Shown here piece after piece: positions 14,510 to 29,512 of a DNA stretch of 64,000 bases. Origin of the DNA: Takifugu bimaculatus (lineage: Eukaryota; Chordata; Actinopteri; Tetraodontiformes; Tetraodontidae); NCBI GenBank assembly GCA_004026145.2, contig CP034980.1, forward strand, positions 13,517,085 through 13,581,084, given 5' to 3'. The notes under the pieces are model-generated. The model searched no databases. It was not told the origin of the DNA and saw only the letters and a program-made list of their open reading frames with translations. Position 1 is the stretch's first letter; every line of letters starts with the position of its first letter. A program made the position numbers and the translations under genes.

Positions 14510-17500
14510 CACACAAAAGCAAACACATGATGGGTATACACGCAAACACGGGCAGGCTCTTTCCAAGCCCGTGTGCAGAGAAAACTGGCAAATAGTGCTT
14601 AAATTGGCCCAAATCAAAGTGAGATCTGTCAGCTACTCAGCAACAGATGATGGGGGGGAAAAAAACCCTCATGACCCACGTGATATAATAACAGCAACTG
14701 GACTGGAGGAACGAGTTGTAAATCCCCATAATTACCATTACGCCCATGTCAAGAGAGTCTCATTCAGCTGCATGAGACAGGATTATCAGAAATGAGGATA
14801 TGTCAGCTGGAGCCAATTTGCTTCCCTTCTCTCTCGCTCTCCCTCTGTATAATTCCACTAGAATTTTCCTGAATTGCACACTTTAAATAGATCTCTATGA
14901 ATGAATGAGCATTCAAACTATTTTTATATAGAAGAATGTTTATATTGACTGGCAAAATGTCCATGCCATCATTACAAACCATTTAAAAATCTATTTTGTA
15001 GATGAAATAACTACTACCAATCCATTAACACCACCAGACAGGACAGGATCTTTAAATAAAATTCTTCTATGACAAAATTAAATACTGAGCAATATGCCTC
15101 ATATCAAAGTTAAGGCGTTTATTGTACAGGTATTGAATTTCCAATCCGACTGATTACATAACAGGAAGATATGTGTTCAAGCTAGCAAACATATGTCGAG
15201 GTTTCCCAGCCTGTCTGTCTTCACGCACTTACAACGGCAAACCTGTAAGTTCAAGCAGGACTAGGCTGAGCGCCGCGTCGCCTCCGCAGGGATGGTTTCC
15301 CGATTGGCAGCAGGAATGTGCCTCAGGGTGATGAGCATTTTGCTAGCACAACATGCAACGTGCATGCAAAGCGCAGTGCTTTAAAGGTGTTCTGTATAAA
15401 GGGAGCTGAGGACAGCGACCTGGGCACCTCTGAGCCTAAACCTCAACGCACAGCGTTAATAATCATGACGTACTGAACCACACAGCAAGTACAAACCTGA
15501 CGGCACTGGCATCTGCACACGCTATCACAGGTGGATCTGTGTTTGATGCTCTTGATGGAGTTTTGATCTCCACGCAATGCTGATTGTTATTTAAATTCCT
15601 TCAGATTTGATTGACAGGTTGTGTGTGAGATGCTGCCAGTGAGCTGAGGAAAAAGTGGCCAGGCAGCACCACAGTTTCATCACGTCCACCACTGAATTCA
15701 GAGATTGAATTCACAATCTGTAGTATTACTACATGCTGAGCTCTCTACAGGCCCTGCGTTAACCTATATGGAGCGATCCACAGTGCAGGAAATATACGTG
15801 GATAGCAGGATTCAGCACTGGCACAACACAAAAGCTTGCAGAGGCTTTGTTCCGAGTACTAATGTCAAGGTGGGCCTTTACTGAACATGAGAGTTGAGAC
15901 ATTGAAACAGAAATTATTGATCGGGGACCTCTAAAGCATCACCAATGACAAGTTTTAAAAAGTCGTGGATGCAGCACTGAGTGGCACTCATACTAAAAGA
16001 GAGGAAATTCTAAAAGATGCTGGTCATATTCTTTGGCCTTCGTGTTTTAGATTGAAAGGAGTGTGAATGCAGGATGTGGGGGTCCGGTGGTCTTTAAGTT
16101 ACTTGTTTTTGTCTAACTGGAGATGTCAACATCTAAGGAGGATGGAGTATTTCGAGAGCAAGCAGGACCCTGTGGGTGCAGTAATGGAAGCTGTTTTGTG
16201 CACTTAGTGTCTTGTTTTGGACATGTGGGTGTCCTCCCTGGTCTCTGTCTAGCTTCTATCATGCTGCAAAGCTTGCATCAGTAATAAAGTGAAACCCAGA
16301 ATGAAAGCAAATAGATGCCAGAAAGAAACAGGTGCTGATTATTTCACAAAAATCTTGTTCAATGTAAAAGTCAGTGGGCACGCTGCCAACCCGCTACAGT
16401 CACCACATCCTGCCTACATCAGTCCAGTTTACCCCTCTTCTCGCTGTAATTGGCACATTTGGTATCTTAGTCTCACTCTAACTAATCCATTTAGTCTCCA
16501 TTGCCTTATTTAGCCTCACTATAACCACTTTCTTCATCTTCTTTGTCCCACTTTAATCAGTGAATTTACCCACTTTGTCCTATTCAGCCCCTCTGCTGTA
16601 CTATAATCAGGTCTATTTAGTTGCTTTGTGCCAGTATGAATCAGTCATTTTGCCTTTCTGTTGTATTTTTCTACTAGTGTAATGGGACTACATTTGAACA
16701 ATAGGTACAACAGTGTTAACTTTATCCTATAAAAACAATGATATTATTGTTTTATCTGATTAAATCTGTGCTCATCATAATTATTATGATCATATTTTAT
16801 CCTTGACTAATTGAAACAAACACAACAAGCCTTTAAAGCAACACCTTTGGAAGTTCTTCAAAGCTACGATGTGTTGCTATTCTTGGATTAATGCTGGAGC
16901 TGTTATCATAAGCTAGCCATGCTAATGTCATTCTAGAATGCAAAGAAAAAACAAATGCATGCTTATCTGCCACCAAGAGTCCAGTTAGGCCAATCAGGAA
17001 GGGAATCATCTGGAGTGGAGAGGGCTCAGAGAGGCCCAGGTCCAGGAGCTGATTGCAGCACAGCGCTGATTTACAGCTGGAGAACAATGATGGCTGCCTG
17101 GGTCAGCACTGATGGAGGGGCTCTGACCGCACCGGCACACGCTCACCTGGCATCCACCCGCTGACATGCCCGCGTGAGCGAGCGTGTCGGTGCGCAACCA
17201 CCAAAACACACTTTTGTGTTGGTTGCAAATGTGCTGGGATAGACCCAGATGAGTTTTACTCTGACATCCGTCACGTGCCCCAGGCTTTTAACCCTCAGCA
17301 TTTCACAAACAACACAAACCAAAACAAGTCAACAAGCCACTTCCTATGAACTCGGCCCAGATTAAACGGGAAACTACCTTTGCCCTGCAGCCCCGCATGT
17401 AAATACGGCGGGAAAGGCTGAAGCTAGCATGAATGAAAGAGAGAGAGCTCACATGTGGAGTGTGTATATGAGGGCAGTGGGAGAAAGAAGCTCAGGAGGG

Positions 17501-20500
17501 GGGCGTTGGGGGCTGTTACCATTAAGAGTGGTCTTCAGAGCGTCCCCTTTGATCCGCCTGCTCATCATCTTGAGGGAACCCCGGGGATGAATGGAATAAA
17601 CTGGTTTGATCAAACATACAGTTGTTTTAAAATATAAGACGTAAGCGACCTGACTGTGGCAGGACTGACCCCGAAGACCTGCCCAAGTGGAACAGCCAGT
17701 ATCGGGCCCTAATACCTGGCACCGCCTCAGCAAGTTGATCTTCCTTGGCCAGGATCTGCGGGTGAAAACATTGGCGAGGAACAGTCTACGGTTGTGATTT
17801 TAACGTGGCGACACACATCGCCCCAGGTCCTGCGTGGGAGTTCAGAGGCTGCCGTTGACGCACGATACTACACGGACAGGATTACTCGCGGTTTCTAGAA
17901 TAGGCAGGTGCTTACATGCACGCACAGCTCTCATGTGAACTCTGGCACACACACTTAAGGCAAAGGTCATTCACCGAGACATTTGTGTTGTAGTGAATTG
18001 GATTTCCTGGTCTGCATGGGCTGAATTTATGTTGCTGAACAATTTTAGTATGTTTTATAAAGGGATGCAATGGCAACAGAGAATGGAAACCTTGGCAACC
18101 ATTAGCAACGACATCCAGGTTTAGACCTCAGGGTCATGAGTCACAACATCAAAACTACCCAATTATTATTTTGAGGCTTTGCTTTTCATTGGCTTTTCTC
18201 ATTCACACTGGAATGTACTTGCAGCCGCTTCCTGACTACACTGTACGCGTCAGGGGACGAGGCAGGGAGGCCCGACGGGGGTGAGGGGGCACTGGGGGGG
18301 AAGGAGATGAGAGAAGATTTTTAGGGTGCCCAGAGTTTTGGAGGCTGAGTAGGTCTATTTAGCCCCCAGCAGATTGCCCCACCACCACCACCTCTCCTTC
18401 CCTTCACTGCTCCTCCTCCAACCCTCTCCTCCCCCTGGCTTTGTGTGCCCTGAGCCCACTCCTCCCCCTTTTGTCACCCGGGCATTCCGCTTTGGTTAGC
18501 ACACACAATGGGTGCTCAGTGCTCACCCTCCTGACACTGCATTCTGCCTGGGAGTGGGCATGGGAGGGAGGGGAGGGAAAGTGGTCCAGGGGGGAGGGTT
18601 AAGGGATGACAGCAACTCACCCCATGTGACTAAAATGCCATCAAGTCCCCCCCCCCCCACCCCTTTATTTTTTCAAAGAGCATCGTCTAACATCCATACA
18701 GATGGGCTGTAAGCTTAGTGCCAGTGGGCCTGGTTGGCATGGCGAGAAACAAAACCTCGAGTGTGCACGCCAAACAACCGAACAGGTGTCTCTCATGGCT
18801 GGGTGGCGATGTGCTGCCTCGCCTCTTACAGTGTGTGTGTGCCGTGAGTGCCCGGCCGCATGTGTGTTCCCTTCATCTTTACACCGCTGAGCACACATCC
18901 TAAACGGAATTTTAAGACCTGGCCTCGGAACATTTTTGTCTGAAAATTAATCCCCCTGCATCCACACTGGTAAGAGCAAAACTGGCATGATTACAAGTCG
19001 GGCTTTACCGCGCTGACATGTTTATCAAATATTTGGAACTCCTCCTGGCCTCCAGCAGTTCTGTCCCACCAGTTTAAAAGCATTCCATCACATATCCCTG
19101 TTTGAAATTACCTGGAAACACAGAGGTCACACACGTCTCCCTGCGACAACAAGCACCCAAACGCACCTTTAAAGACAATTTGAGTCTTTAGCAAAGCCGA
19201 ATAATGGACCAATAATCAAACATTCTTGATGGAAGCGCCAACAAAACGCCAACGAGCTGAGTCGACCTGTAAAACCTCTAATCGGAAATTTAACTCCCGT
19301 TTCAGGACAGCAAACGGTGGTGGGCAAGAGGACGGCTGCTTCTGTATATGTGTGTGCGTGGTAGCCGCTTGGGGGTTGGTGGTGGGGGGGGGGTTCGTTT
19401 GAGTTTCAAAGACCCTGCTTGTTCGCCCATATTTCACACCACGGTGACATCTTAAAGACTAGACAGGCCTGGTTGCTTCACCCTCTCTTTCACTTTCTGA
19501 GAAAAAAAAGGGGGGAATTGGGATGTGAAGGGGGGGGGCACTGAAATATATGCAAATGGTCCCCCAGAGGGGATACGAATTTTATGGGTTTAGAATTTAG
19601 TTCAGCCAACCTGAATAATCAAATGTGGGAACAAAAAAACAAGTCCTCCACCACCTCCTCCTCCCCGCTCCCCTCGCCCCACCCACCGTACCACGATCTT
19701 CAACCCCCCACCTCAGGCCTCATCTCTGTTCCCTCCTGCCAGGTCCTCACATAAGAGGAGCTCAGTACGTCCAAAACTCTTATTAGGATCTCCTTACTGG
19801 GCAGGCAAGGGAAGGGACGAGGAATGGAGTGGGAGGGGGGGGGCTCCAAGGGAAGGAGAAGCAGGACCGGTGTACCTGATCAGGCAGAACTGCCGGCTCC
19901 TGATTACGACACCATTTTCTCAGCAGGCTCCCCAACCTCATCCTGCTTCTGTGAATATGGAGCGCAGGGCCAGCCAATCCCCTCAGCGCTCCCTCTCATC
20001 TAATGGCAGAATTAAGACCGTTTAGAGTGATTTCCTCTGCCTTCATGGTCGCACTCTGAAAGAGCTGAATCTTTTTTCCCTTTGCGCCGATTTACAATGT
20101 GGGGGGTCTGGCATGCAACGGGTGAGACAAAAAGTTCTACATGACTGAGCGTTACAACAGGTGGGGATCTGAACACAGATTCTGCAGAACACGGCGAAGA
20201 ACCTGGTGGTTTTTTTTGTTGTTTTTTAACTGCCTACATGTTCCAGTTTCACTGAAGCTCTATTCCAGTGAAGACTGATGTCGGCAGCTCACTTACCGTC
20301 ATGTGGGTATAAGAGTCCGCAACCATCTTTCCTGGGGAACTAAAAGCCCAACAGTGCCTCCGTATCTCCATCCTTGACCTGTCTGATACATGAGATCATT
20401 CTGTGAAACAGCCATGAAGTCGCTCTGAACAGGAAAGAGGCGGCAGTGAGTGATGTCATTTCATAAAACTTTAAGACTGGACGTATGTAAATAGGTCAAA

Positions 20501-21124
20501 ACTTTGGCTTTGTTGTCACACAGCATTGAGCATTTACTGTAGATGATTTGTTGTCGTTATTTGACAATGGCACAACTATGTTGATCCTCGACTCCAGCAA
20601 AAATAGCACAATGTGTGTGTATAAATGCTGTCAATCAGCTAGCGCGCACACAATGGTAGACATACAAAGCGTAAAAATAGAATTCACATACCAGGGATAG
20701 TTATTTACTACTCATATAATGAAGAATGGGCAATTACACAATTTCCATTTCCAGCTGGGTACAGAGCCTTAGCTGTTCAAATTTGATATTCAGATCATTT
20801 TACATACGTGTAATCCTCAGAATGGGAGCGAAGCATGCGATATCTAAGCTGATCAGATCAAAGCGATTCGATGACACGAACCCAAACGGGGTGTAAATCT
20901 GGCCGCAAATCTGCTTAAACTCACTCCTTCTGTGTCAAACTGAATTACATCAAGCCCATCACTCTGGAATATGGCACAGCACCATGTCAAAGCACCACAG
21001 TTGGAACCTGTTGCTTTTGTGTTCCTCGTGCTTAATGATTCCCCCGCTTTTCCTCCAATCTCCAGTAGACAAATCCTTCAGCTTTATTGCCCAGACTCAA
21101 GGGCTGCAGGTGCACAGGCCACAA

Positions 21125-21180
21125 AAGGGAGGGAAGGGAGGGGCTGGTGGGGGCGGGGGGGGGGGGGGGGGGTTGAAGGG
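21125..21180 (+). repeat. G-rich tract with 18-G homopolymer
   Basis: Several runs of three to five G are followed by an uninterrupted run of 18 G at 21155-21172. The tract has obvious G-quadruplex potential on the plus strand. Confidence 0.9.
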
Positions 21181-22084
21181 CTGGAGGTCCGTGCGAGAAA
21201 GAGAATGGTCAGTCGGGAGATAAGAGAGGAAGGAACAGAGCCCCTCACCGCCACCCTGGTTTAACCTCTACGCCCTCCCATCCTATCCCTGACCCCTGCC
21301 TCCACCAGCGCCCCGTTCCAAACCCAGACCACCTCTCTGCTCTGCTCGCCTGCCGCCACCACACGTGACTGGAGAACCAACTACGGGTGGCGCCGCCTGG
21401 CACCACCAGGCCTTTTGGTGTGTGTGGCAGGGGACGGGGTACAGGCGTGGCAGGGCGGCCATGTGGCAGGAGCTGCTGCTTTTTTTTCTGAGTCAGTAGA
21501 GGAGCAGTAATGAGGCTCATCTACAGCTGTGCCCGCTGATGCCTGCCCTGCAGTGGCCCCTCCACCTCGTTTCACCTGCAACCTACAGCACTTCACTCAT
21601 TAAAAATGCTTGTCCTGATGGAAAACAAAGAAATATTGTTATTGTCGTATTAAAGTGCAGTTTTATTAGAGTTTATTTAGATTTCCTTTTCAAGAATATC
21701 AACAGAAACTTCTAGGCTTAAAGTCATTTTTCAAGGAAAAAGTTGAATTGTGTGATTAGGGGTTAAAGCTCAATAACCTCAACACATTATTCTTATAGAT
21801 AATAACTTAATTCAAATACTATAATCTATATGCAGTCCAACATGGTTCAAAGACTGAATATATAGTGATGTTGGGAGGAAAAACAGCTTTATAAAAAAGG
21901 CAATCGTCCTTCTTTCAAGTAAGAGTGTTTTATTTGGAGGAACAGAAAGCATCACTACAAAGTCCTTTTCTTTTTAGTGTGTGTTTAGTGCTCTTGGCAC
22001 GAGCACTCATCTGGAAGTTCTAAGCAATCCCAGATGAAAGTGATTCACAGTTTTAAAAAAGTCAAAGTGATTTAATAAGATACG

Positions 22085-22085
<1 letters not shown>

Positions 22086-22124
<39 letters not shown>

Positions 22125-22125
22125 G
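22086..22125. repeat. (ATT)n microsatellite
   Basis: About 13 perfect ATT trinucleotide units. Confidence 0.95.
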
Positions 22126-22552
22126 TGAACGCATTATCACGCAATAAACCTTCAGCATCACTGACACATGACACATTAAAACAGTTGAATATTATACAGT
22201 TGGACTCCCCTCCACGTACAATATTCATCTCTCAACAATCAATCTACAGGCTAATTTGGCAGTGATATTTGAGTCTTCTGATAACTGTGGCTCCACTGTG
22301 GTTGAAACAGTCAGCACGTCAGTGTTTACATGAAAGAAGTTTATAACCAGCCACATTTCTGCAGGAAGCTGTCAAATATTCTTTAATTGTTGCTCAATCA
22401 CAGAAAGAGAATGGGGGGAGGGGGGTCAATATTAATATTAAGAAATAAACTCGAATATAAGTCCATCCAGGGATGTGTCAATTCTTTGAATTCTGAAAAC
22501 ATTCTACTAAATAAAAGATTTTGTAAATATTAAAACCAACATTTGTTCAGTG

Positions 22553-22800
22553 TTCGGCTCCCTGTGTGGAGTTTGTCTGTTCTCCACATGCGTGTGTGGG
22601 TCCAAACACACACAATAGGTTGATTAAAGACTCTTAATTGTCCTTTAGTGTGTGTTTGAATGGTGTGTGTCCTGTGATGGACTGGTGACCTGTCCGGGCT
22701 GTATTCCTGCCTCTCACACAGTGACCCCTGGACACCCCTGCACCCCCACAGCCTAATTAGGGAAAGAGCTGCAGTTAATTGAAAATGAGTGGATTACATT
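22553..22800 (+). mobile_element. LINE (L2/Maui-like) 3'-end fragment
   Basis: The segment matches, from memory, a very common fish repeat tail. It has TGTGGAGTTTGTCTGTTCTCC, then after an internal gap TGTGATGGACTGGTGACCTGTC with a CC-rich stretch, and a final AATGAGTGGA-type end. In intact copies this tail is followed by GGATG-type simple repeats. It is degenerate and internally deleted, so it is an old insertion. It could instead be a SINE sharing the same LINE tail. Confidence 0.6.
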
Positions 22801-25800
22801 GATTTTATAGGAAGCCAGTTTCTGAGTCAATAGCACCAAATCCTTTGATTAGAACTAAAGCTATCAGTTTAAATGATGACATCACACCTGGCACCGCATT
22901 ATAAGGTGCAAAGTTATATATGTTTGGTTTGAACACGAAAATCATTAATACTGTATCGAAAAGTATTATATTTGTTTAAAAGGAAAAGAGAAAAATGTCA
23001 TTAATATGAGTTCATGCCTAACCCTTTCTGCTGGTGTTTAAAATCTGCAGGTCCCTAATTTACACAATAAAGACATCAAAGCCTTTCACATGTTTTGATT
23101 TATTGATCTGTAGCTCTGATTGGGGGCCACCGAGCAGAAACTGAACTTTTATCAATAGAACAAAACACGCTGATTTTGAAGCTGCCATTCAGCAATAGGT
23201 AATAGTTCAGCTAGCAAAAGATCTGAAAACAAAATTAGGGATGTTTCACAAAGTCACGCCACGTGAGTCACTTCGTGGGTAGATAATATGATGTCAATAC
23301 ATTTTTTATCCGTGTTTCTTTTCATCTGCATACCATATTAAAGTGCTGCCTACGCCTCTGCGGTCCCACCTGCTGGAAAACATCCAGCCAGCTTCCGTGC
23401 ATAGAGATAATAACATAATACTCTGTCTCACCTACAGATATAAACATGCAGCCCTGCCTGTTACTAAAGCTGCCATGCTAGGAACACACCCTTGGGGACA
23501 GGAGTAACAGGCCACTCCAGCGCACGAGGACGTCACAGACACAGTGGCACCACACAAGCGCGACAACTCTTTAATGTCTCCTTATCTTCATGGGTAATCC
23601 TCCACTGCTTCACTGTCTTCTACTGTTTACACCAAGCACAAGTCAAGAGCAAAGGGAGAAAATGGACTTCCCAGAGTCTGAATGACTGAAGTCCACTACA
23701 AGGCAATTGAGGAACACCTCCACTGTGGAGGGAGACTTGTGGTGAATACTGACGGAAATTAACATGACAACTTAGGAAAAATGCTTTTTTATTACTCATT
23801 CATCCCCTAAATTACTTGGCTCCCCCGCTCCTTTCCTCCGCCGGAGCTGTTAAATCACCATCTTGACCCTGCGACCTGGGGCCGCAGCCATAAAGAGCCC
23901 CCAGTGGGTCAGAGGCCTGATTGTAACATTTGAATATGAAATGGTCTTGGCTGGGCCTGGAAACAGCCCCACGCACTGAGACACAGGCCGACCCCCAGGA
24001 GAGAGGTCCGCTTCGGCGGCAGCCGCGGCTCTCGGGGGCTCCCTCTTCTCTCCGCAAGCGGATTTACTTGGACTTGAGAGGGAGGGAGAGGCCGAGAGAG
24101 GAGGCTGAAGTCGGGGGTGGAGGGTGAAGCGAGAGTGAGGGAGGGGAGAAAGAGCGAGGGCAGACATTTGAATAAGACAAGAAGCGATTGGTGTTTGCAT
24201 GACAAAGGAGCCCGCCATCTCCCCTGATTGGTGTCACAGTGCGGCACTAAAGCCATGCAGGCCCCCCCAGGGAGGGATGATGTGTGGAGCACACACATGT
24301 TTATGCATCCAAGGTGTGATATCGGGCTGAGATAGGGGGGGCCCGTCGTCAAGTTTCGGGGTCAGAGATTTGTGCGCATATTCTTAAAGGGACAAGTTAG
24401 CATTACTCTGAACATTAATTTACAATGTTAAATAAAAGTACATTAGCAAAGGCAAGATTACACCCGGCAATAACGGAACCTAGTTTGTGTCTTAGTTTGG
24501 CCTCTCACTCTTCTTTGGAATCAACTTTTTTATTAGATAGAAGAGTGGCGGCAACTTTTCCTGGCCCAAAACTGTGAGCTGATGAGTTGTAAACCAGCTG
24601 ATGTTTAGGTGGTTCACCCGATTCACAACAGTGAAGAAACAGACACAAAAAGGATAAGAAAACACACATGAGCATCAATATGGTGGGAATTTTAATACAA
24701 ATCATACAGGATGTCGATAAAATGTGATTTCTGTAATTCAGCCCATTAACCCAGCAGTTTGAATAGAAATTCCCCCAAAATCCTGAAAACATGAGATCTA
24801 AGGATCCATATAAGACACAAACTTCAAATGCGCCTGTATAATGTCTGTCCTTGTAGGACGTCGAAGCTCTCGTAAACACAACGTGGACTAGTCCAAAAAT
24901 CAGGCGGATGCAGTTTTATTCCACCATGTTTGTGAAGGAAAACACTGACACTCTGCCTTAATCCCTACCTGCACTTCCAAACATCCTCATTATTCCAGAG
25001 AGGTGTGAAAACCGCCGCTGCCACTGTCCCCTGCTGGGCTGTCAGGTGGGCTACTGCAGGTGGACCTCTGGCACCAACGAGTCCTGGCCGTCCCTCCTGC
25101 ATTCACACCCGATACTCCTCTTGGGGAACATGAAGAGAGAGGAGAGAGATCATACGAGAGGGCAAATCCAAGGAGTGATGAGAGGGGATTTCACAGCTCA
25201 ATAAGTTTGGACAATTTGTTTACAATCCCCATTATTTTGGCCCCTGTGGGAGGAGGTGTATGCATAAACATTGATTAATTTTAGATTGGGCAGATAAGCT
25301 GGGAGCAGGCGCGCTGGCAAGAATGCTGCAAAAGCTCCTTAAGTGCAAGAAAAAGTACCACAGGGGGTCAGAGAGAAGAGGGGTGAGGATGAAGAAAGCG
25401 AGAGTGAGAGGTAGCGAGGTCACACACACGCACGCGCACGCACACACACGCACATACACACAGCATACACGCACATTCGCACTCACACGCGCGCCCACTA
25501 ACCCCCTGCAGACAAAGCCTCTCCAGGCTCATCTGGCCAGGCAGAGCTGCCGGCCTTCAGGGACACACCTCCAAGAGAGATGGCCTGACTAACTCTCCAT
25601 GGCAACTAATCAATAAGTGACAGAGTCAGTCAGGACTGACCCGTGGCCGAGTGGTCCACCTCCCCCAAATTTCCCAGGGTTTGGACTCACCATAAACCAC
25701 ACACAAACGGACACAGGCACACACTCGCCGCCGAAAGGTTTGATTTGCTATTTCTCCATTTACGATTTTACCCACGTGCAAAAGATATGTCTACACAAGG

Positions 25801-28800
25801 GTGAGGGGGTGGGTGGGGCAGTGGGGGCGTTAAAGTATGAACACGGCTCCCAACAAAAGAGATATGATCAGCGGAGTTGTCGCGGTCGCAGCCGCCACAC
25901 CTCCTTTGTGCTTCCGTCAATCTGTGTTCCTTCTCACTGTACATGACAAACACTAATCAATATCTGTGGCCTACATGAGAGGCCTAATCTTCCCCCTTGT
26001 CACCCCCTTTTCCCCCTCCCCATTGTCTTGTTGCAGTTCCATACCCTCTTGGTTGTCCCTAGGCATATTACATATGCCAGCACACATACACTTGGCCCCA
26101 TTTTTTTCGGCTTCCAAGACGGGTCAGGAAAAGGGTCATAACTCTACTCTGGCAAATTAAAGGCAAGGCTACATGCTCCAGTGTTCATAGACAAAGTGAT
26201 GTTGGCTATAGAAAGGGACCATCTGTAGCAGACACACTTTTACACACTAGATTATCCTGCTCAGAGCATGAGCTTTTGCTCAGAAGCAACCAATTGTATA
26301 CAATTGCCCTTAAAGTTAATTCAAAAAGAGGCCTCTAAATCTACTTTCACTGCCGGCTGTATATGCGTGTGTGTCTGTGTGCGTGTGTGTGGGTCTGTGT
26401 ACAAATCTTCCCCTGACCACAATTACAAGCAAAAACAAGTTCGGCAAATCTAAGTAGCGCTTAGTCAGACAAAAACATCAAAAGGATCTTGGCTGGAAAA
26501 ATATAACATATAACTCATGCAGGCAAGGAAACAGAATCCTCCCGTTTCAGCTGTTCGTGTGATTTGTGTTTGTTTTGTTTGGGACAAAAGAGGCGGTAGG
26601 TAATCCAGGCTCATATTTGACACGGCTCATATTCACACACACCTGCTGGGGCAAAGTAAACACGCCGTCAGCAGCAGACACCTTAATGGATGACCCTCGC
26701 TTTATCGCCAAAGTCAGGATAAACCCGTAAGCAGGCATGTTGACATGATACGCTAAGGAGACATGCCCATTCCGGATGTAATTAATGGGAAGTCGCCACA
26801 TCATAAGCGACTCTTGCATTTTGTCTACACATAGGTCAAAGATGTATTTCTCTCCTTTTAATATATTTAATAGTGTGACAATTTAGCACCTGTATTTTCC
26901 CTTTATAGGGCATCTGTAGGGTCACATTTAGCTAATTCATTTTCTCCTGAGATGCATCAGTATATCTGGGTGGATCTTGAGTGACAGCAGGCTTGCCTTT
27001 GAAGCGTTTGCCACTCAGCATTCCTTGTGGCTGTGTGAGGTATGGCGGTTCAGACACAGCCATCATTACGGAGGTATTTGCATCATGGAACAAGCCTACC
27101 GGTGCTCACACACAATGACGCAGGGAACTGAAACTTGGGGATGCGTTCACTCCCGAGGAGTGGTAGAGGGGGAAAAAAACACGGTCAAATGTGATTTTCT
27201 AGTGTCTGCAGTGAGTGTTGTCAGTGAATGAGTGAGTGGCGTGAGTGAATGGGGGGGGGGGGTTGAGAGGACGGTGCAGCGGAGAGGGATGGCTCTCAGT
27301 GGGTCAACCCAAAAGCCCTGACCCCAGGAGGATTTGATGCCATTTTCCCACGCAGGGAGTCGACCTGCGAGGAGCTCGTTAACAACATCTGCCCCAGTTC
27401 AGGGAGATTAACCCCCCCACCCTTCCACACACTCACATACACACTGGTCTGCTGTCAATCCCAACCTCAGTCCCACCGCTACGGACATGCCTGTCCAGGC
27501 TGGACAGGTCACACTAGGGTCCCCCTGCAGGCTTTCCTGAAAGGGGCTCCTGGAGATCCCAGCCAAAGTAAATCAATATTGTCTGAGGCGTACTGTAGAT
27601 TCAGCCCCTCCCTGCTCGCATGCGGTCAACCATCAAAATATGTTGACAGGGCTGCAGCGGAGGAGGTTCCAGATTTGAGCAGGAGATTATGTGATGACTG
27701 CAGAGTTGTTCCAGAAGGCGTGTTCCCAATGAAAGTTGCCAAGCAGGTAGAGCAGGCGCCTTGTGACATCACTGATGCCAGATTTGTGTCATACGTTTTC
27801 CACTTCAACATGCTGACGTTAAACGGGGGACGTTGCTCAAGCTTTAACCTGTGACCATAGAGTCCCACCAGATTGACTGATGGAAATATGAGAAGCAGAA
27901 GTTTGAGTCCTGCCTTGCATGAGATTAATACGTGTAAAAGGTGCACACGGGATGCACGGTGGCGGGATCCAGTGGGAATCTGCTGAATCCATGTTCTACA
28001 GGGCTATAATTAGGTTAGTTTTTGGAGAGGGGGTTAAACAAACAGGGCCCGTGAGGTCATCGGCAGATGGAAGTGGGATATGCCTACACTTGCTGAGTGG
28101 GCACAGAGCTCCACATGACAGGAGTGAGAGGCCCTCGGGCGCTCGGCAGGGTGAGGCGGGGAGGTGTGTGTGGGGAGGGGGGGGTGCGAGTGGGGTGTGG
28201 ATGGTGGTGGGGAGTCCAGCTCTGATGGCCTCACCACCAGAAAATTCAAATACAATCAGGAGCCGTGCACACAGTCCGGCACGTTGCAGCCGCTCCCGCA
28301 CCTTTTAGATGGAGATTATTCACCTCCATCTAAAGATCAGGCGAAAGCAGGTTATAGAATCCATAAACTGCTTCACGGCTGGTAAAAGTTTCAGCAAAGT
28401 GGTTTTATTCAAAGGAGATGAGCAGGCGAAGGCCATCCTGAGGTTACGTAAATAGTTTGATCACCGATTTTAAATCCATCACTCAACGGCGAGCATCTCT
28501 GGGACGGGGAGGGGGTCAGGAAAGAGAAAAGCTGCTTAATTACAAAAAAATTAGTTAGAAAGTGTGATTAGGTGATGGGTGGATGCTGGCACGCTACAAT
28601 GACTTAAGACCCTGTCATTGAATGCAGGGAGGTCTGGATAATCTTTCCCCCCACAAAGGTGCGTGGGGCTAATCCAGGCCGCTGTGCTGAGCCGTGGATC
28701 AAGCCCTACAAGGAGTGTGGGAAGGCCAGCAGGACTGCCCCTGCTTCAGCCCTCTTGGTGGCCAGAGCTTATTTATTCTTAAAAACACCACTGACCCATT

Positions 28801-29490
28801 CTTCCACACACCTCTGCATTATTAATATCAACACAAAGTGCTGAGGTTGAAAACTTCAGGGATTTAAGTATGGCCTAAAACCACGACTAAGATTTAATAA
28901 CTTGATAGAGCCCCACAGCAGCCGGTACCACGACCCACAATGTGGACCACGGGAGTTTGGGGAACTTTGCACATCAGCGCAGTCCCTTTGCATAAATATA
29001 TTTGTTGGACACTACCTCGCGCTGGTACAAGCCATTTTGCAAACACTATTGCTTGCAGTCTATAATTTATTCATTCCTTACAGGTAAGTAAAAACCTACA
29101 AAGCATACCTATAAAACAACACTCCCAAACCTTCAGTTGACTTGGGTAAATATCACAATAAATTTACGAAGTGATTAAACACGAAAGGACAAATAGTTGT
29201 TTTAAAACTAGACAGGGAAGAATAGATACGAAATACAGTACTCTCCCACCAGTATCTAAATTAATGTAGCCAGAGGAATTTTATAAAACCCTGAATTTGA
29301 TATAGCAACCACTTTTTAGGCTTGATGGAATTCAAATGATGCCTCAACGTTTAACTGGAAGTTAAATTAAATGTAAGAGCAAATTTGGAAGAGGGGGAAA
29401 AATGCCTGTCATTTAATCAGTGTTATTTATTATATCTTGGTTTTACACCTGTACACACAGACTCTTCAATTAAAAACATCAGACACAAAA
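22801..29490. other. Non-coding stretch without recognisable gene
   Basis: No protein-coding exon series was recognised on either strand. It contains mixed CA/CG microsatellites (25421-25498, 26361-26400), a G homopolymer near 27250, and otherwise unique DNA. It ends at the probable 3' end of the sox3 transcript. Confidence 0.6.
25421..25498. repeat. Mixed CA/CG dinucleotide repeat
   Basis: About 78 bp of CACACG/CGCACG-type alternating purine-pyrimidine sequence with several interruptions. Confidence 0.85.
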
Positions 29491-29512
29491 GACAGTTCAC
29501 GTTTCGTAAAAA

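Larger units (their letters stand above)
6397..21100. other. Non-coding stretch without recognisable gene
   Basis: Only short, frame-inconsistent open segments were found on either strand. The content is unique-looking intermediate-GC DNA with scattered microsatellites (listed separately) and homopolymer runs. I see no exon series, tRNA or rRNA. Together with the next 8 kb it forms the 3'-side flank of sox3, a position that in vertebrates usually carries few genes and some conserved non-coding elements. I cannot tell which parts are conserved without an alignment. Confidence 0.6.

Noticed and set aside
14202..14795. 197-codon plus-strand open frame
   Set aside because: Runs through a CA microsatellite (HTHTHT), no recognisable domain and no splice context; likely chance.
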